A stretch of DNA of 64,000 nucleotides from a bacterium (lineage in GTDB: Bacteria > CSSED10-310 > JAFGSJ01): positions 29,199 through 93,198 of the forward strand of contig JAFGSJ010000152.1 in the NCBI GenBank assembly GCA_016934675.1, read 5' to 3'. The translations under genes and the position numbers were made by a program. Shown here piece after piece: positions 53,692 to 60,830 of the stretch (positions within the stretch are counted from its first letter, which is position 1; each line of letters opens with the position of its first letter). The notes below the pieces were generated by a model. It worked only from the letters and a program-made list of their open reading frames with translations. It ran no database searches and had not been told where the DNA came from.

Positions 53692-53877
53692 TTATTTCCT
53701 GTTCTCCAGGAACTCCTTTATTGCATTTTCAGTACAGAAATATTTCCGGCCTAACCTTCTGGCTTTCAATTCACCTGTCTGAATATGTTTTCTTAGCGTT
53801 CTTTCTGAGATGTCGAGTTGTTCTGATATCTCCCTTAAAGAAAATAGCTTGAGTCCTTCAAATTCCTTTGGTGTCAT
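53692..53877 (-). CDS. xis: Excisionase-type MerR-like HTH protein
   Basis: 61 residues: LFSLREISEQLDISERTLRKHIQTGELKARRLGRKYF is the winged-helix excisionase/AlpA-type fold. GAGG lies seven nt before the ATG and a near-consensus promoter drives it. With int it would direct excision from tRNA-Ala, and in satellites such proteins also switch on the lytic genes. Confidence 0.85.
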   Translation of the reverse strand: MTPKEFEGLKLFSLREISEQLDISERTLRKHIQTGELKARRLGRKYFCTENAIKEFLENRK

Positions 53878-53921
53878 AATCAGACCTCACTTTTAACTGT
53901 CAATTATTTCCGTTTAACGAC

Positions 53922-53950
53922 AATATAATGCTATTCATTTCCTTTGTCAA
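53922..53950 (-). promoter_or_regulatory. Strong promoter of the excisionase-led operon
   Basis: On the minus strand TTGACA, a 17-bp spacer and TATATT, with transcription starting about 38 bp before the excisionase ATG. Confidence 0.78.
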
Positions 53951-54021
53951 GTCCCTCTATAAATAATCATACTAAACCCCGCTCCCTTGGCGGCGATTGC
54001 CCTGGTCTGGCGGGCGGTTGG

Positions 54022-54047
54022 AACTTCAGCAAAATTTTGCTGAAGTT
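54022..54047. repeat. Perfect 26-bp palindrome
   Basis: The arm AACTTCAGCAAAA is followed at once by its reverse complement. It lies 34 bp after the small RHH gene and 70 bp upstream of the excisionase promoter. It is either a terminator without a T-run or a dimeric-protein binding site. Confidence 0.6.
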
Positions 54048-54081
54048 TATCGGTTCGCCTTCCCCGGTCCCCGATACGGGC

Positions 54082-54222
54082 CTAACCTCTCATTTCCAAT
54101 TCGCCGAAGTATCGCTTGATCAGTTCGGTTAGTATCTGGACAATGGTTTTTTTCTCGACTGCACAGATTACTTTCAGCATCCGGTGTGTTTCGTCATCGA
54201 GTTTTGCGAGAATGGTTTTCAT
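54082..54222 (-). CDS. 46-residue ribbon-helix-helix (CopG-like) protein
   Basis: Too short for the ORF track. MKTILAKLDDETHRMLKVIC then VEKKTIVQILTELIKRYF matches the beta-helix-helix pattern of CopG/Arc regulators. An ideal AAGGAGG sits eight nt before the ATG. The region just upstream holds repeated CTAAGTAAGATAATAG-like units that could be its operator. A plasmid-type copy-number regulator or an antitoxin without its toxin are both possible. Confidence 0.7.
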   Translation of the reverse strand: MKTILAKLDDETHRMLKVICAVEKKTIVQILTELIKRYFGELEMRG

Positions 54223-54742
54223 AACTTAGCCTCCTTAGTAAGATTAGTTTGCTAAGTAAGATAATAGAACTAAGTTTATGAAAAGCAACCCGGCCACATT
54301 TCGGGCAGAGTTCGTCTTGTTCATCGGTTCCGGCGGTTGGCATCTGTAGTTCACTGAGAAGCGTTTCGGGCTTCGGCTCTTTGGGCGAGCGAGGGGCAGG
54401 ATTAATCGGGTATTTTGAACCGTTTTTTCTAGTAACATATTCCGCATCTACAACTATTGTAGATTCCTTTTTTAACTTTGATATGAACTGTTGTGTTACC
54501 CCACACATTTCAGCATACTGTGTTTGGGTAAGTCCCGGAAACTCTTTGACAGCGATCTGGACGGCCCGGCGTTTGTCAACATTGCGGCGTGGTAGCCCGT
54601 GCGTACTGTTCGCGCCGACGGCATATTTAACAGCATCGGTTCGTGTGCCGCTCTTAAAATTTCCGCGCCGATCGGCGCCGATCCGGTGGAGAATGATAAA
54701 TAACTGAATGAATTTATTAGGATGGTTTATCCATGAAAGCAT
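54194..54742 (-). CDS. HTH protein resembling the C-terminal part of ParB-like regulators
   Basis: 182 residues. RTDAVKYAVGANSTHGLPRR then NVDKRRAVQIAVKEFPGLTQ and an HTH (YAEMCGVTQQFISKLKK) follow exactly the second half of a large ParB-like plasmid/phage family (…DA..YAVGAN..HGLRR.NADKRRAV…). The ParB nuclease domain that normally precedes this is missing, and the first 30 residues (MLSWINHPNKF) are unrelated, so the gene is probably 5'-truncated. A late CPKCG is followed by a tail read from the RHH operator repeats. Confidence 0.6.
   Translation of the reverse strand: MLSWINHPNKFIQLFIILHRIGADRRGNFKSGTRTDAVKYAVGANSTHGLPRRNVDKRRAVQIAVKEFPGLTQTQYAEMCGVTQQFISKLKKESTIVVDAEYVTRKNGSKYPINPAPRSPKEPKPETLLSELQMPTAGTDEQDELCPKCGRVAFHKLSSIILLSKLILLRRLSYENHSRKTR
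54223..54285. promoter_or_regulatory. 18-bp repeated CTTAG/CTAAG units before the RHH gene
   Basis: CTTAGTAAGATTAGTTTG is followed directly by CTAAGTAAGATAATAGAA and then CTAAGTTT: three related units at 18-bp spacing that include the ribosome site. Likely an autoregulatory operator for the RHH protein. Confidence 0.5.
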
Positions 54743-54773
54743 ATCAAATCAATACTAGCTTCGAAAATTCATC

Positions 54774-55670
54774 TCATTTCAGTTGATCTGTCAAATAATT
54801 GATTATATCGCCCGATAGTTCATCTGATTTTTGCAAAACTGAATAGGTCGTTAGAGTTGAGGTGACTTGTTTAAAAATTTCATCAGCTATCCCGGGATCA
54901 TTCTTTTGGGAATACAAAATCTTTCGTATTGTATCTCGCCAGAAATTCAATTCTTTTGAATAATCACTTATTCTGACTAATAGCAGAGTTTTTACTTTCA
55001 TGGCTCGAACATATATTTTTTTGGTCTCTTCATCTTTTTCTTTTACAATTAACTTGCTATTTTCAAGTACATTTTTTGCCTCTGTTTCAACCTCCTTGTA
55101 TCTTTCCTCTACTCTATGCAGTCTATTTTCAAGCTTGTCCCATATCCTCTTAACAAAATAAAAGAAGCTGCCAAAAAACAAAGCATATAATAGAGAGTTA
55201 GTTAGAGCATTTTTAAAAATAATAATATTTGGATGTTCAATATTTTCATTTTTATAAATAAACAAATTTTTTTCATTTGTATTAATAAATTTAATACCAT
55301 CATAATCCTTTATATCTTTTAAAGGAAAAAATAACCTAATTAAAGAATTCTCTTTTATTTCTGAAATTTCAATTAATTTTGATTGTGTTGACTTTGTATT
55401 GGTTACTAAAGTTTTTATGCTGATTGGTGTGGTGAACAGAATATCTGACTCGTTTATATCTTTGGGCACATAAATCCTTAGATGATCAATGGGGGTTTTC
55501 GAATAATTTACGATATCTGCTGTTTGAAAATACTTTGCATCTATTTGAATAGGTGGTCCTAAAATCACATATCCATCAGGTCTAAATATTAAACCAACTA
55601 GATAATTCAATATAAAAGTTCCAAAAAAGGTGATGATTACCGTTGTGATTGTTCCACGTGCCATATTCAT
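54774..55670 (-). CDS. AT-rich two-TM coiled-coil membrane protein (cargo)
   Basis: 298 residues. TM1 (about 8-28) and TM2 (about 158-176) bracket an extracytoplasmic beta-rich domain; a long coiled coil (VEERYKEVETEAKNVLENSK) and helical tail are cytoplasmic. Codon use is strikingly AT-rich (many Ile, Asn, Lys) compared with the element core, which suggests separate acquisition. AGGAGG precedes the ATG. No family recognised; membrane-anchored coiled-coil proteins on mobile elements are often defence or exclusion factors, but this is speculation. Confidence 0.7.
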   Translation of the reverse strand: MNMARGTITTVIITFFGTFILNYLVGLIFRPDGYVILGPPIQIDAKYFQTADIVNYSKTPIDHLRIYVPKDINESDILFTTPISIKTLVTNTKSTQSKLIEISEIKENSLIRLFFPLKDIKDYDGIKFINTNEKNLFIYKNENIEHPNIIIFKNALTNSLLYALFFGSFFYFVKRIWDKLENRLHRVEERYKEVETEAKNVLENSKLIVKEKDEETKKIYVRAMKVKTLLLVRISDYSKELNFWRDTIRKILYSQKNDPGIADEIFKQVTSTLTTYSVLQKSDELSGDIINYLTDQLK

Positions 55671-55716
55671 ATTGCCTCCTCAGATTGTTGGAGAGTTGGT
55701 AGCTTTTTGATCAATC

Positions 55717-56220
55717 TCACTGGTAGTCTTTTCTATGTTTCCCCAGCCTATTTTTTTCTGATTTTAAAAGATACTGCTGCAGCTCTTTTGCTTCTACATC
55801 ATCCATACTTGCTCGAGCTTTTGTTCTATCAGCCATCCCCATTCGAGAATATTTGAATGCTTTTTCGTCGAGTGAATAAAGCAAACTTGGCGCGTTTTTT
55901 GTGCCATAAATCAACCAGAATCCATCAACTTCACCCTCGTTTTCCGTTTTGAATCGAGCCCCTAGGTAATATGCTTTATCATGGGAACTGGACTTGATTA
56001 TGAAGATTTTTGAAATGGTGTGTGTGTCCCCAAGCATTCCCTGGACATGATTTCTCTGGGCTGGGCTTGCATATTCAATCTTGAATTTTCCATCATCCTT
56101 CACCACCCCGCTGCTTGTTTCAAAGTGAATCACCCCGTTTTCATCAACATACTTGGTTATGGTTGCGAGACAGAGCGAGGGAACGAAGCAAAGCAGAGCT
56201 ATCGCAAGCGGTCTTTTCAT
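55717..56220 (-). CDS. Exported protein with DUF4124-like N-terminus
   Basis: 167 residues. Signal peptide 1-19 (ending CLATI). Mature start KYVDENGVIHFET is the short beta motif of DUF4124-type proteins. The rest is unassigned, with a basic C-terminus (KNRLGKHRKDYQ). GGAGG precedes the ATG. It lies 46 bp upstream of the AT-rich membrane gene and shares its cargo setting. Confidence 0.7.
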   Translation of the reverse strand: MKRPLAIALLCFVPSLCLATITKYVDENGVIHFETSSGVVKDDGKFKIEYASPAQRNHVQGMLGDTHTISKIFIIKSSSHDKAYYLGARFKTENEGEVDGFWLIYGTKNAPSLLYSLDEKAFKYSRMGMADRTKARASMDDVEAKELQQYLLKSEKNRLGKHRKDYQ

Positions 56221-56568
56221 GTGTGGGATCCTCCAGATTCAGTATGACCGACCTGGAGGGAAATGTCAACCGGATCGACAACCGGCGAAATTTTGCCAGC
56301 GGCAAAATAAGGCCATATTTCCGGTTTGGCGGGTGGGGTTGGTCTCGGGCGGTCGAGATCGTGCAACCTGGTGGATCCTGTGCGGTCAGACATGTAAAAT
56401 CTTGACTGTGTTTCCAGTTCGATGGACCGCCCCGGGTAGCAGACTTCAAGGTAATGCTCGGCCCGGTGACGCTCGATCTGAATGAAGGGGCGCACGACCT
56501 GGCGGTGAAGGTTATCGAGTTTTTGGGGGGGATTACGGGGGATGGGATAGGATCAAATTAATTGAAAT
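56221..56568. other. Gap with no supported gene
   Basis: Overlapping ORFs on both strands here have no ribosome sites and low-complexity composition. A short plus frame near 56410-56560 (ending VKVIEFLGGITGDG) looks protein-like but lacks a credible start, and may be a gene remnant. Confidence 0.4.
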
Positions 56569-56775
56569 TTAGAATGGTTTATTTACTATCAGATCAATAT
56601 ATTCCGGACATTCTTTAAGGGGGCGTTTACATTTTGACTGATGATCACATTCGAATGTCGGTCCTTCCTCATTCAGAACATTATTTCGAATCGTAACCAT
56701 TCTACCTGGATTGAACCTCAACTTCACAATATCATCTATAACTTCACAATGTTTCATTACTTCTATGGTTTTCAT
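56569..56775 (-). CDS. Small Cys-containing hypothetical protein
   Basis: About 68 residues starting MKTIEVMKHCEVID, with a cysteine group CDHQSKCKRPLKECPEY that might bind metal. It starts five bases after the retropepsin-like stop, so it is probably translated by coupling; its own ribosome site is weak. No family recognised. Confidence 0.5.
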   Translation of the reverse strand: MKTIEVMKHCEVIDDIVKLRFNPGRMVTIRNNVLNEEGPTFECDHQSKCKRPLKECPEYIDLIVNKPF

Positions 56776-56780
56776 AAGAT

Positions 56781-57233
56781 TCAATCACAAATAACGATAG
56801 TGCCGTCTCTCCCGTTGTAAGTAAGATACCAAAAATTAAGTATTTCACGACCAATTAGACACTGAGCTGTTCCTTTTATTGGACATGCAACAAGGGGTAT
56901 ATCAATAGCTTTTCCCCAATGAAATTGAATTCTACCAAAAAAAACAGGCCTCTTTTGTTGATCTTGAACTGAGGTCACTGTTGTAAATCCAGTATGAACC
57001 AGATTCAATTTATCTGCGATTTCAGGAGTTATGACCGAGGAAATGGCACCTGTATCAATTAATGCTGGAATTTTGATAGCAGCAACTTGATCACCTTTTT
57101 TGATTGTCGATGATGGTTGCATGATAAATACATCTAAAACTGGACCAAGGTTCCTAAGAGCGATACTCGGAGGAATCAGAATCTTTTTTCCTTCGCTTGT
57201 ACCTTCTCCGCCGTATTCGATTTTTGTTATCAT
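56781..57233 (-). CDS. Retropepsin-like aspartic protease
   Basis: 150 residues. The catalytic motif ALIDTGAISSVITPEIADKL (Asp-Thr-Gly) and the closing hydrophobic-Gly element CLIGREIL are those of single-domain retroviral-type aspartic proteases, active as dimers. The start overlaps the preceding gene as ATGA. Bacterial relatives are found on chromosomes and mobile elements with unknown targets. All key residues appear intact. Confidence 0.82.
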   Translation of the reverse strand: MITKIEYGGEGTSEGKKILIPPSIALRNLGPVLDVFIMQPSSTIKKGDQVAAIKIPALIDTGAISSVITPEIADKLNLVHTGFTTVTSVQDQQKRPVFFGRIQFHWGKAIDIPLVACPIKGTAQCLIGREILNFWYLTYNGRDGTIVICD

Positions 57234-57469
57234 AGAGCAGCGCTCATCACAAAATTGACAGGTTCTTGTTCAAGAACTTGATGAACAAGAAAAACACCGT
57301 CTGGCCCAAAAATTCTAATGCCCTCAGAAGCCGCTGTAGCGTAGTCATCAAACGAGTTGATTACCTCCTCACCTTGAATAAGTAGGAATTTATATTGATA
57401 TTCCTTCAAAAGTCTTTCCTTTTCTTTTTCAACAAAAGACAATTCTCTGTTCAAGTCTTTCTGTTTCAT
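57230..57469 (-). CDS. Small protein coupled to the retropepsin (DUF5678-like)
   Basis: 79 residues. After a charged helix (MKQKDLNRELSFVEKEKE) comes FLLIQGEEVINSFDDYATAA and GVFLVHQVLEQEP, resembling short proteins commonly encoded just before retropepsin-like proteases. ATG 57469 with AAGGGGG upstream is preferred to the track start. Its coupling to the protease gene suggests a substrate, inhibitor or adaptor. Confidence 0.65.
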   Translation of the reverse strand: MKQKDLNRELSFVEKEKERLLKEYQYKFLLIQGEEVINSFDDYATAASEGIRIFGPDGVFLVHQVLEQEPVNFVMSAAL

Positions 57470-57779
57470 AATATAACCCCCTTCCGGTACTTTACTTTTT
57501 ATCAGTACAAACAATCAATGTCAACGTTTGTTTCAAGATTCATTGAAACTAATTGAATTCAGCAGCATTCAAGATATTCTATTGAGCCTCTTTCTCGATC
57601 AATTCCAGCTATCCTCAATCGAGATTTTCCCCGCTAAAAAGAGGTTTCCAATTGCCTGACCAGGGCATTATTTTGACCTCCGTTCCCATTTTCTAATCAA
57701 TTTCAGTTCTCTCCTTGATCAGCCTGGTTCTGAGCAAGGTTTTCAGAAATGCGGCCACACCTGTGGACCCTGACTCTTG

Positions 57780-58256
57780 TCAATCTGTGACATAACAATC
57801 GACATACGCGTCGTCACTGGCAATTAAAGTAATCAGGGCAATGTCCCGCTTGCACTTTATCTCTATTCGTGTAAAGCCTGCATCGAAGTCCAGGACTCTC
57901 CAGGGCGGTGAAATAGCAAGGTCCGGGTCAATGTCCTCCGGCTCATAGTTCGGATAAACCTTGACTGTCTGTCCCGTCGTTTTGAGGACCAGGATGATCT
58001 TTCTTGCATCCCGGACCTGATCGGCCGTAAGCCTGACCGTCTTTGTGTAATCGTTGGCAAAGTCAAAATCAAGCTCATAGTAATCATTCAAGCGATACGG
58101 TTCATCACTGACCTTGACCAGTCCGGAATCCGGGGAAAGAATGTCTAGAATTTCATAAGTCTGGCAGGTTTGGCCCGGTTCACACAGGCGTTTCAATCCC
58201 CCGATGATAGGCCGATACGTAACAGCATTTGTTCCGTCATTTCTATAGGTTGGCAT
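57780..58256 (-). CDS. Hypothetical beta-rich protein, possibly phage-structural
   Basis: 158 residues starting MPTYRNDGTNAVTYRPI, predicted mostly beta (KTVRLTADQVRDARKIILVL). Short N-terminal patterns of this kind occur in small phage virion proteins, but I cannot name a family. GGAGGG lies before the ATG. It is 3 bp downstream of a small cysteine-rich gene. Confidence 0.6.
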   Translation of the reverse strand: MPTYRNDGTNAVTYRPIIGGLKRLCEPGQTCQTYEILDILSPDSGLVKVSDEPYRLNDYYELDFDFANDYTKTVRLTADQVRDARKIILVLKTTGQTVKVYPNYEPEDIDPDLAISPPWRVLDFDAGFTRIEIKCKRDIALITLIASDDAYVDCYVTD

Positions 58257-58259
58257 AGC

Positions 58260-58469
58260 TTAACCCTCCTCTGTGCATTCCAGGCAGGGCTTACAGCGGT
58301 TCCTCCCTGCTACGAATTGCTCGAACAGTCTGCACCATACGGCCTTGTCTGTTTCGTTTTGATATGTGGGTGAAAAATAGCGACACTCGATTGAACACTG
58401 TGCATGATCATCCGGGCTCACAAGTATTTCATGCGGGACCAGGATACTTTTCTTGATCGATCTGGACAT
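58260..58469 (-). CDS. Small Cys-rich hypothetical protein
   Basis: 69 residues with six cysteines (CSIEC, WC, CKPCLEC) that could bind zinc. AGGTAGGG precedes the ATG. It is the right-most gene of the element, 140 bp inside attR, and starts the small unit with the beta-rich protein. Confidence 0.55.
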   Translation of the reverse strand: MSRSIKKSILVPHEILVSPDDHAQCSIECRYFSPTYQNETDKAVWCRLFEQFVAGRNRCKPCLECTEEG

Positions 58470-58542
58470 ATTGACCCTACCTTTCTATCTTCGTGGTAGG
58501 GTCACGAAAATGAGGAGTAAAATTTGTTACTTTTCTATGTTC

Positions 58543-58563
58543 GGTTGTTCGGATGTTGTTCGG
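58543..58563 (+). repeat. Right arm-type site (paired TTGTTCGG)
   Basis: Exact copy of the 21 bases at 42868-42888, in the same orientation and 46 bp inside attR. Two TTGTTCGG units are 11 bp apart. Confidence 0.65.
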
Positions 58564-58609
58564 ACATTTTTTCGATCCTTATTCCATGCGGGTTTAACCC
58601 CCCTGGCGA

Positions 58610-58643
58610 CGGGTTCGATCCCCGCCAGCTCCATTTTTGTTTT
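58610..58643 (+). repeat. attR core (34-bp direct repeat)
   Basis: Identical to 42792-42825. It carries only the 3' end of a tRNA-Ala; the sequence to its left does not form a tRNA, so it is an attachment-site copy, not a second tRNA gene. Confidence 0.92.
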
Positions 58644-58748
58644 TCCTTATTCTTCAACAAGTTACAGAAATTCACCCCGCCATCTCTTGTTGTGCAGAAG
58701 TTGTGCGCTTACGCTAACCTTCCTTGACTATTCTTTTCTGAACAGTGA

Positions 58749-59159
58749 TCAGTGACTTGAGGTTTTTGCTTTGACTAGTTCTGTGATTTCAGTCACAAAC
58801 TGATTTGATCGACTGATCCAGTCTTTCACCAGATTCTTTTCAAAAGTAATAAAAGGCAGGTAATCGCCTCGCTGACGGGCCTCAAAGAGTTCATCATAGA
58901 GCTGTCCCAGAGGTTTGGGGAGTTGAGCGGATTTGATGTATTGCTGATGAAATGCGGCTCTAACGCCTGAATGCTTTCGAAAGCTGAGCTGGTCCGTGAG
59001 AAGAAGAGCACTGACAGCATAAAAACAAGCATAGTATAAACGATTGACCGCAAAGGCAAAACGCTGGGCATCCTCTTCGTTCCGCGCAGAGTCGAGTGAT
59101 TCGTGTGCTTTTTCCAGCCAGTAATTGATCAAGTCAAGGTTTTGAGCCTCGCCACTCAC
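58749..59159 (-). CDS. HEPN-domain toxin-like protein
   Basis: 136 residues from a GTG that overlaps the MNT stop as GTGA and has GGGG upstream. YWLEKAHESLDSARN and FAVNRLYYACFYAVSALL are typical of HEPN (UPF0332-type) proteins, all-helical RNases or their relatives. With the MNT nucleotidyltransferase it forms a toxin-antitoxin module in which the MNT protein neutralises HEPN. The longer track ORF start is rejected. Confidence 0.85.
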   Translation of the reverse strand: MSGEAQNLDLINYWLEKAHESLDSARNEEDAQRFAFAVNRLYYACFYAVSALLLTDQLSFRKHSGVRAAFHQQYIKSAQLPKPLGQLYDELFEARQRGDYLPFITFEKNLVKDWISRSNQFVTEITELVKAKTSSH

Positions 59160-59500
59160 AGAGGAACCCCTTCCCGTTCTATGGTGGCATGAAAGGGGAG
59201 GATTGTTAGAGGGGACTCCATCCATTCATCAAGGGAGAGAACAACGGGGCTGATATTTGTATTAAACCGCAGGTTTAATTCGAAAATGAGATGCACGATT
59301 TTTTGCCGGATTGCTTGTTCCAAGGCACCGGGAAACAGGATCAAAACATCGAGATCGGATTCACTGTCCGCATTTCCAGAAACCTTTGAACCAAACAGAA
59401 TGCTCTGGATGCCGGGCCATGAATCAGCCAAGGCTTGAGTCAGCTCATCCAGGGCGGAAATTTCGTTCGGTTCAAGATATGTCAAGCGATCTGTTTTCAT
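59156..59500 (-). CDS. MNT-type nucleotidyltransferase antitoxin
   Basis: 114 residues. The minimal nucleotidyltransferase motif GSKVSGNADSESDLDVLILF (GS…D.D) is complete. Partner of the HEPN gene, with four-base overlap. It probably adds AMP to, or otherwise blocks, the HEPN protein. It lies just outside attR of the large element. Confidence 0.87.
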   Translation of the reverse strand: MKTDRLTYLEPNEISALDELTQALADSWPGIQSILFGSKVSGNADSESDLDVLILFPGALEQAIRQKIVHLIFELNLRFNTNISPVVLSLDEWMESPLTILPFHATIEREGVPL

Positions 59501-59675
59501 ACCAGCACCCCAGTATCAATATACACGCTCTCCATACAGATTTCAAATGTGCGGCATTCACATCGGCCAGGACTTCCTGCAGCGATGAAGGAAGCGATGT
59601 CAAGAATTCCCGGTCATCAACAACTGGACCAGTATATGTCAGACCTGACAATTTCATATCTTTCAAACTAACCAT
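59472..59675 (-). pseudogene. 5' fragment of a SUKH/SMI1-KNR4-like immunity gene
   Basis: 67 residues. MKLSGLTYTGPVVDDREFLT and LPSSLQEVLADVN follow the N-terminus of SMI1/KNR4 (SUKH) proteins, where the family continues with a glycine-rich GFI.FGGGLH.RG block. Here the sequence changes after DVN and soon stops, so most of the domain is lost. GAGGG precedes the ATG. SUKH proteins are immunity factors for polymorphic toxins. Confidence 0.5.
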
Positions 59676-59699
59676 TTATGATATTTCCCTCGAATTAAC

Positions 59700-60242
59700 T
59701 CAATTGGACCAAGGAACTGGATTGATCCACTGATAACCGCGAAGGCCGTATTTAGCGACATCAGGGTTATCGAGAGCAGCTTGATCAACAATATCCAACC
59801 ACCCATCGTCATTCGTTCCTTCAATGCCCTCCAAGTAATCTCTTATGGCTTTTTCAAACTCACCAGCTTCAAACATCATCCAGATCTCAGCCAGATCAAC
59901 TTGAACAAAGCCTTCCTTTATTGACGCAATAAAATCTTCCCACTCATCGATATGGCCTTGGAGATCATCAGGTAGACGATTACGGATTCTCGTACGACGA
60001 TCCTGATATACAGCATTGGCTGTTTCCAATCTGGTATGAAGCGTTGGCACAGAACAGACCTCCTCATGACCTACTGAATCTACACAGACTATTTCAATAT
60101 TCTTGAGATCCGTTACACGGAACAGACACAACCACAAAACGGGTATTTGATTGCTAGCCGAAGCGGCAATTGATTCCTCATACTCAGATACCCTGATCGG
60201 TACTTCTGAGTTATGCGCCAGTAAGAAAGGGCGATTAGCCAT
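59700..60242 (-). CDS. Hypothetical acidic protein, immunity-like
   Basis: 180 residues starting MANRPFLLAHNSEVPIRVSE, rich in Asp/Glu, with IPVLWLCLFRVTDL and a late WLDIVDQAALDNPDVAKYGL. Compact acidic cytoplasmic proteins like this are often toxin-immunity or defence accessory proteins; I do not recognise a characterised family. GGAGG precedes the ATG. It lies upstream of the SUKH fragment and the MNT-HEPN pair on the same strand. Confidence 0.68.
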   Translation of the reverse strand: MANRPFLLAHNSEVPIRVSEYEESIAASASNQIPVLWLCLFRVTDLKNIEIVCVDSVGHEEVCSVPTLHTRLETANAVYQDRRTRIRNRLPDDLQGHIDEWEDFIASIKEGFVQVDLAEIWMMFEAGEFEKAIRDYLEGIEGTNDDGWLDIVDQAALDNPDVAKYGLRGYQWINPVPWSN

Positions 60243-60830
60243 AGTTTTACCTCCAAAATACAGGTCTCTCTCATATGTAAATCCTCTGCATTATTGAATA
60301 ATTATACTGAAAGGTCAAGATGAAACGAACATCCTCGTTGTTGAACAAATCGCTCTGCTACTAACCAGGGATTTTCGAGCCACAACGGAAAATAACTCAA
60401 TGCAGTTGTGTGTATGTTGTGTACCACAGAATTAGGTCCAGAACTGGAGCAGCCATAGGCACTGAACAGTGGGTTCAATCTCCGCAGGCTCCATTCGACT
60501 CACTCCGTTTCTTTTAACGGAGATAATCGATTGTTCTGATCGAGGCACTGCCAAGTTGAAGGACTCTCTATTATACGTCGCTGCGCATGGCAGGCCTTCC
60601 TTTGAATCCACAACAGACTCGGCCCTTGATCGGCAAGTCTTGACAGATTTTACGATTCCGGGTACACATTTGAGTAACGGAGAAGGTGAGCCTGGAGGGC
60701 GAATGCTGTGGACATAATCGGAGAGAGAAACGACAAGCTCCCGACTACCATGACGGACACTCGAAGGGGGAAACCTATTGACCGGAAATGACAGACTCAA
60801 TCAGTCTCCCTTTATAGATTGAGACAGTTT
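60243..60830. other. Gap between the toxin-antitoxin region and the cassette array
   Basis: Short ORFs on both strands overlap each other and none has a convincing ribosome site or domain. It contains the diverged tRNA-3'-end copy described separately. Confidence 0.45.
60471..60495 (+). repeat. Third, diverged copy of the tRNA-Ala 3' end (possible old att site)
   Basis: GGGTTCAATCTCCGCAGGCT then CCATT matches the attR core at 21 of 25 positions. It could mark the far edge of an older island carrying the MNT-HEPN genes, or be an unrelated tRNA-end remnant. Confidence 0.4.

Larger units (their letters stand above)
42792..58643. mobile_element. 15.8 kb integrative element in tRNA-Ala, phage-satellite-like
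   Basis: Bounded by a 34-bp exact direct repeat formed by the tRNA-Ala 3' end and its following bases (42792-42825 and 58610-58643). Inside are integrase, excisionase, primase-helicase, XRE regulator, terminase-small-subunit-like and prohead-protease-like genes, an IbrA/IbrB-like pair and cargo. Nearly all genes are on the minus strand. No large terminase, portal, major capsid or tail gene is recognisable, which argues against a complete prophage and for a satellite, or a much reduced prophage. Repeats near both ends look like integrase arm sites. Confidence 0.88.

Noticed and set aside
58610-58643. Second tRNA-Ala gene
   Set aside because: Only the 3' end of a tRNA is present; the sequence to its left cannot form D or anticodon arms. 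It is the attR copy.
42792-58643. Complete prophage
   Set aside because: No large terminase, portal, major capsid or tail genes could be recognised and the size is too small.
60432-60800. Overlapping ORFs on both strands between the toxin-antitoxin region and cassette array
   Set aside because: They mask each other, lack ribosome sites and show no family resemblance.
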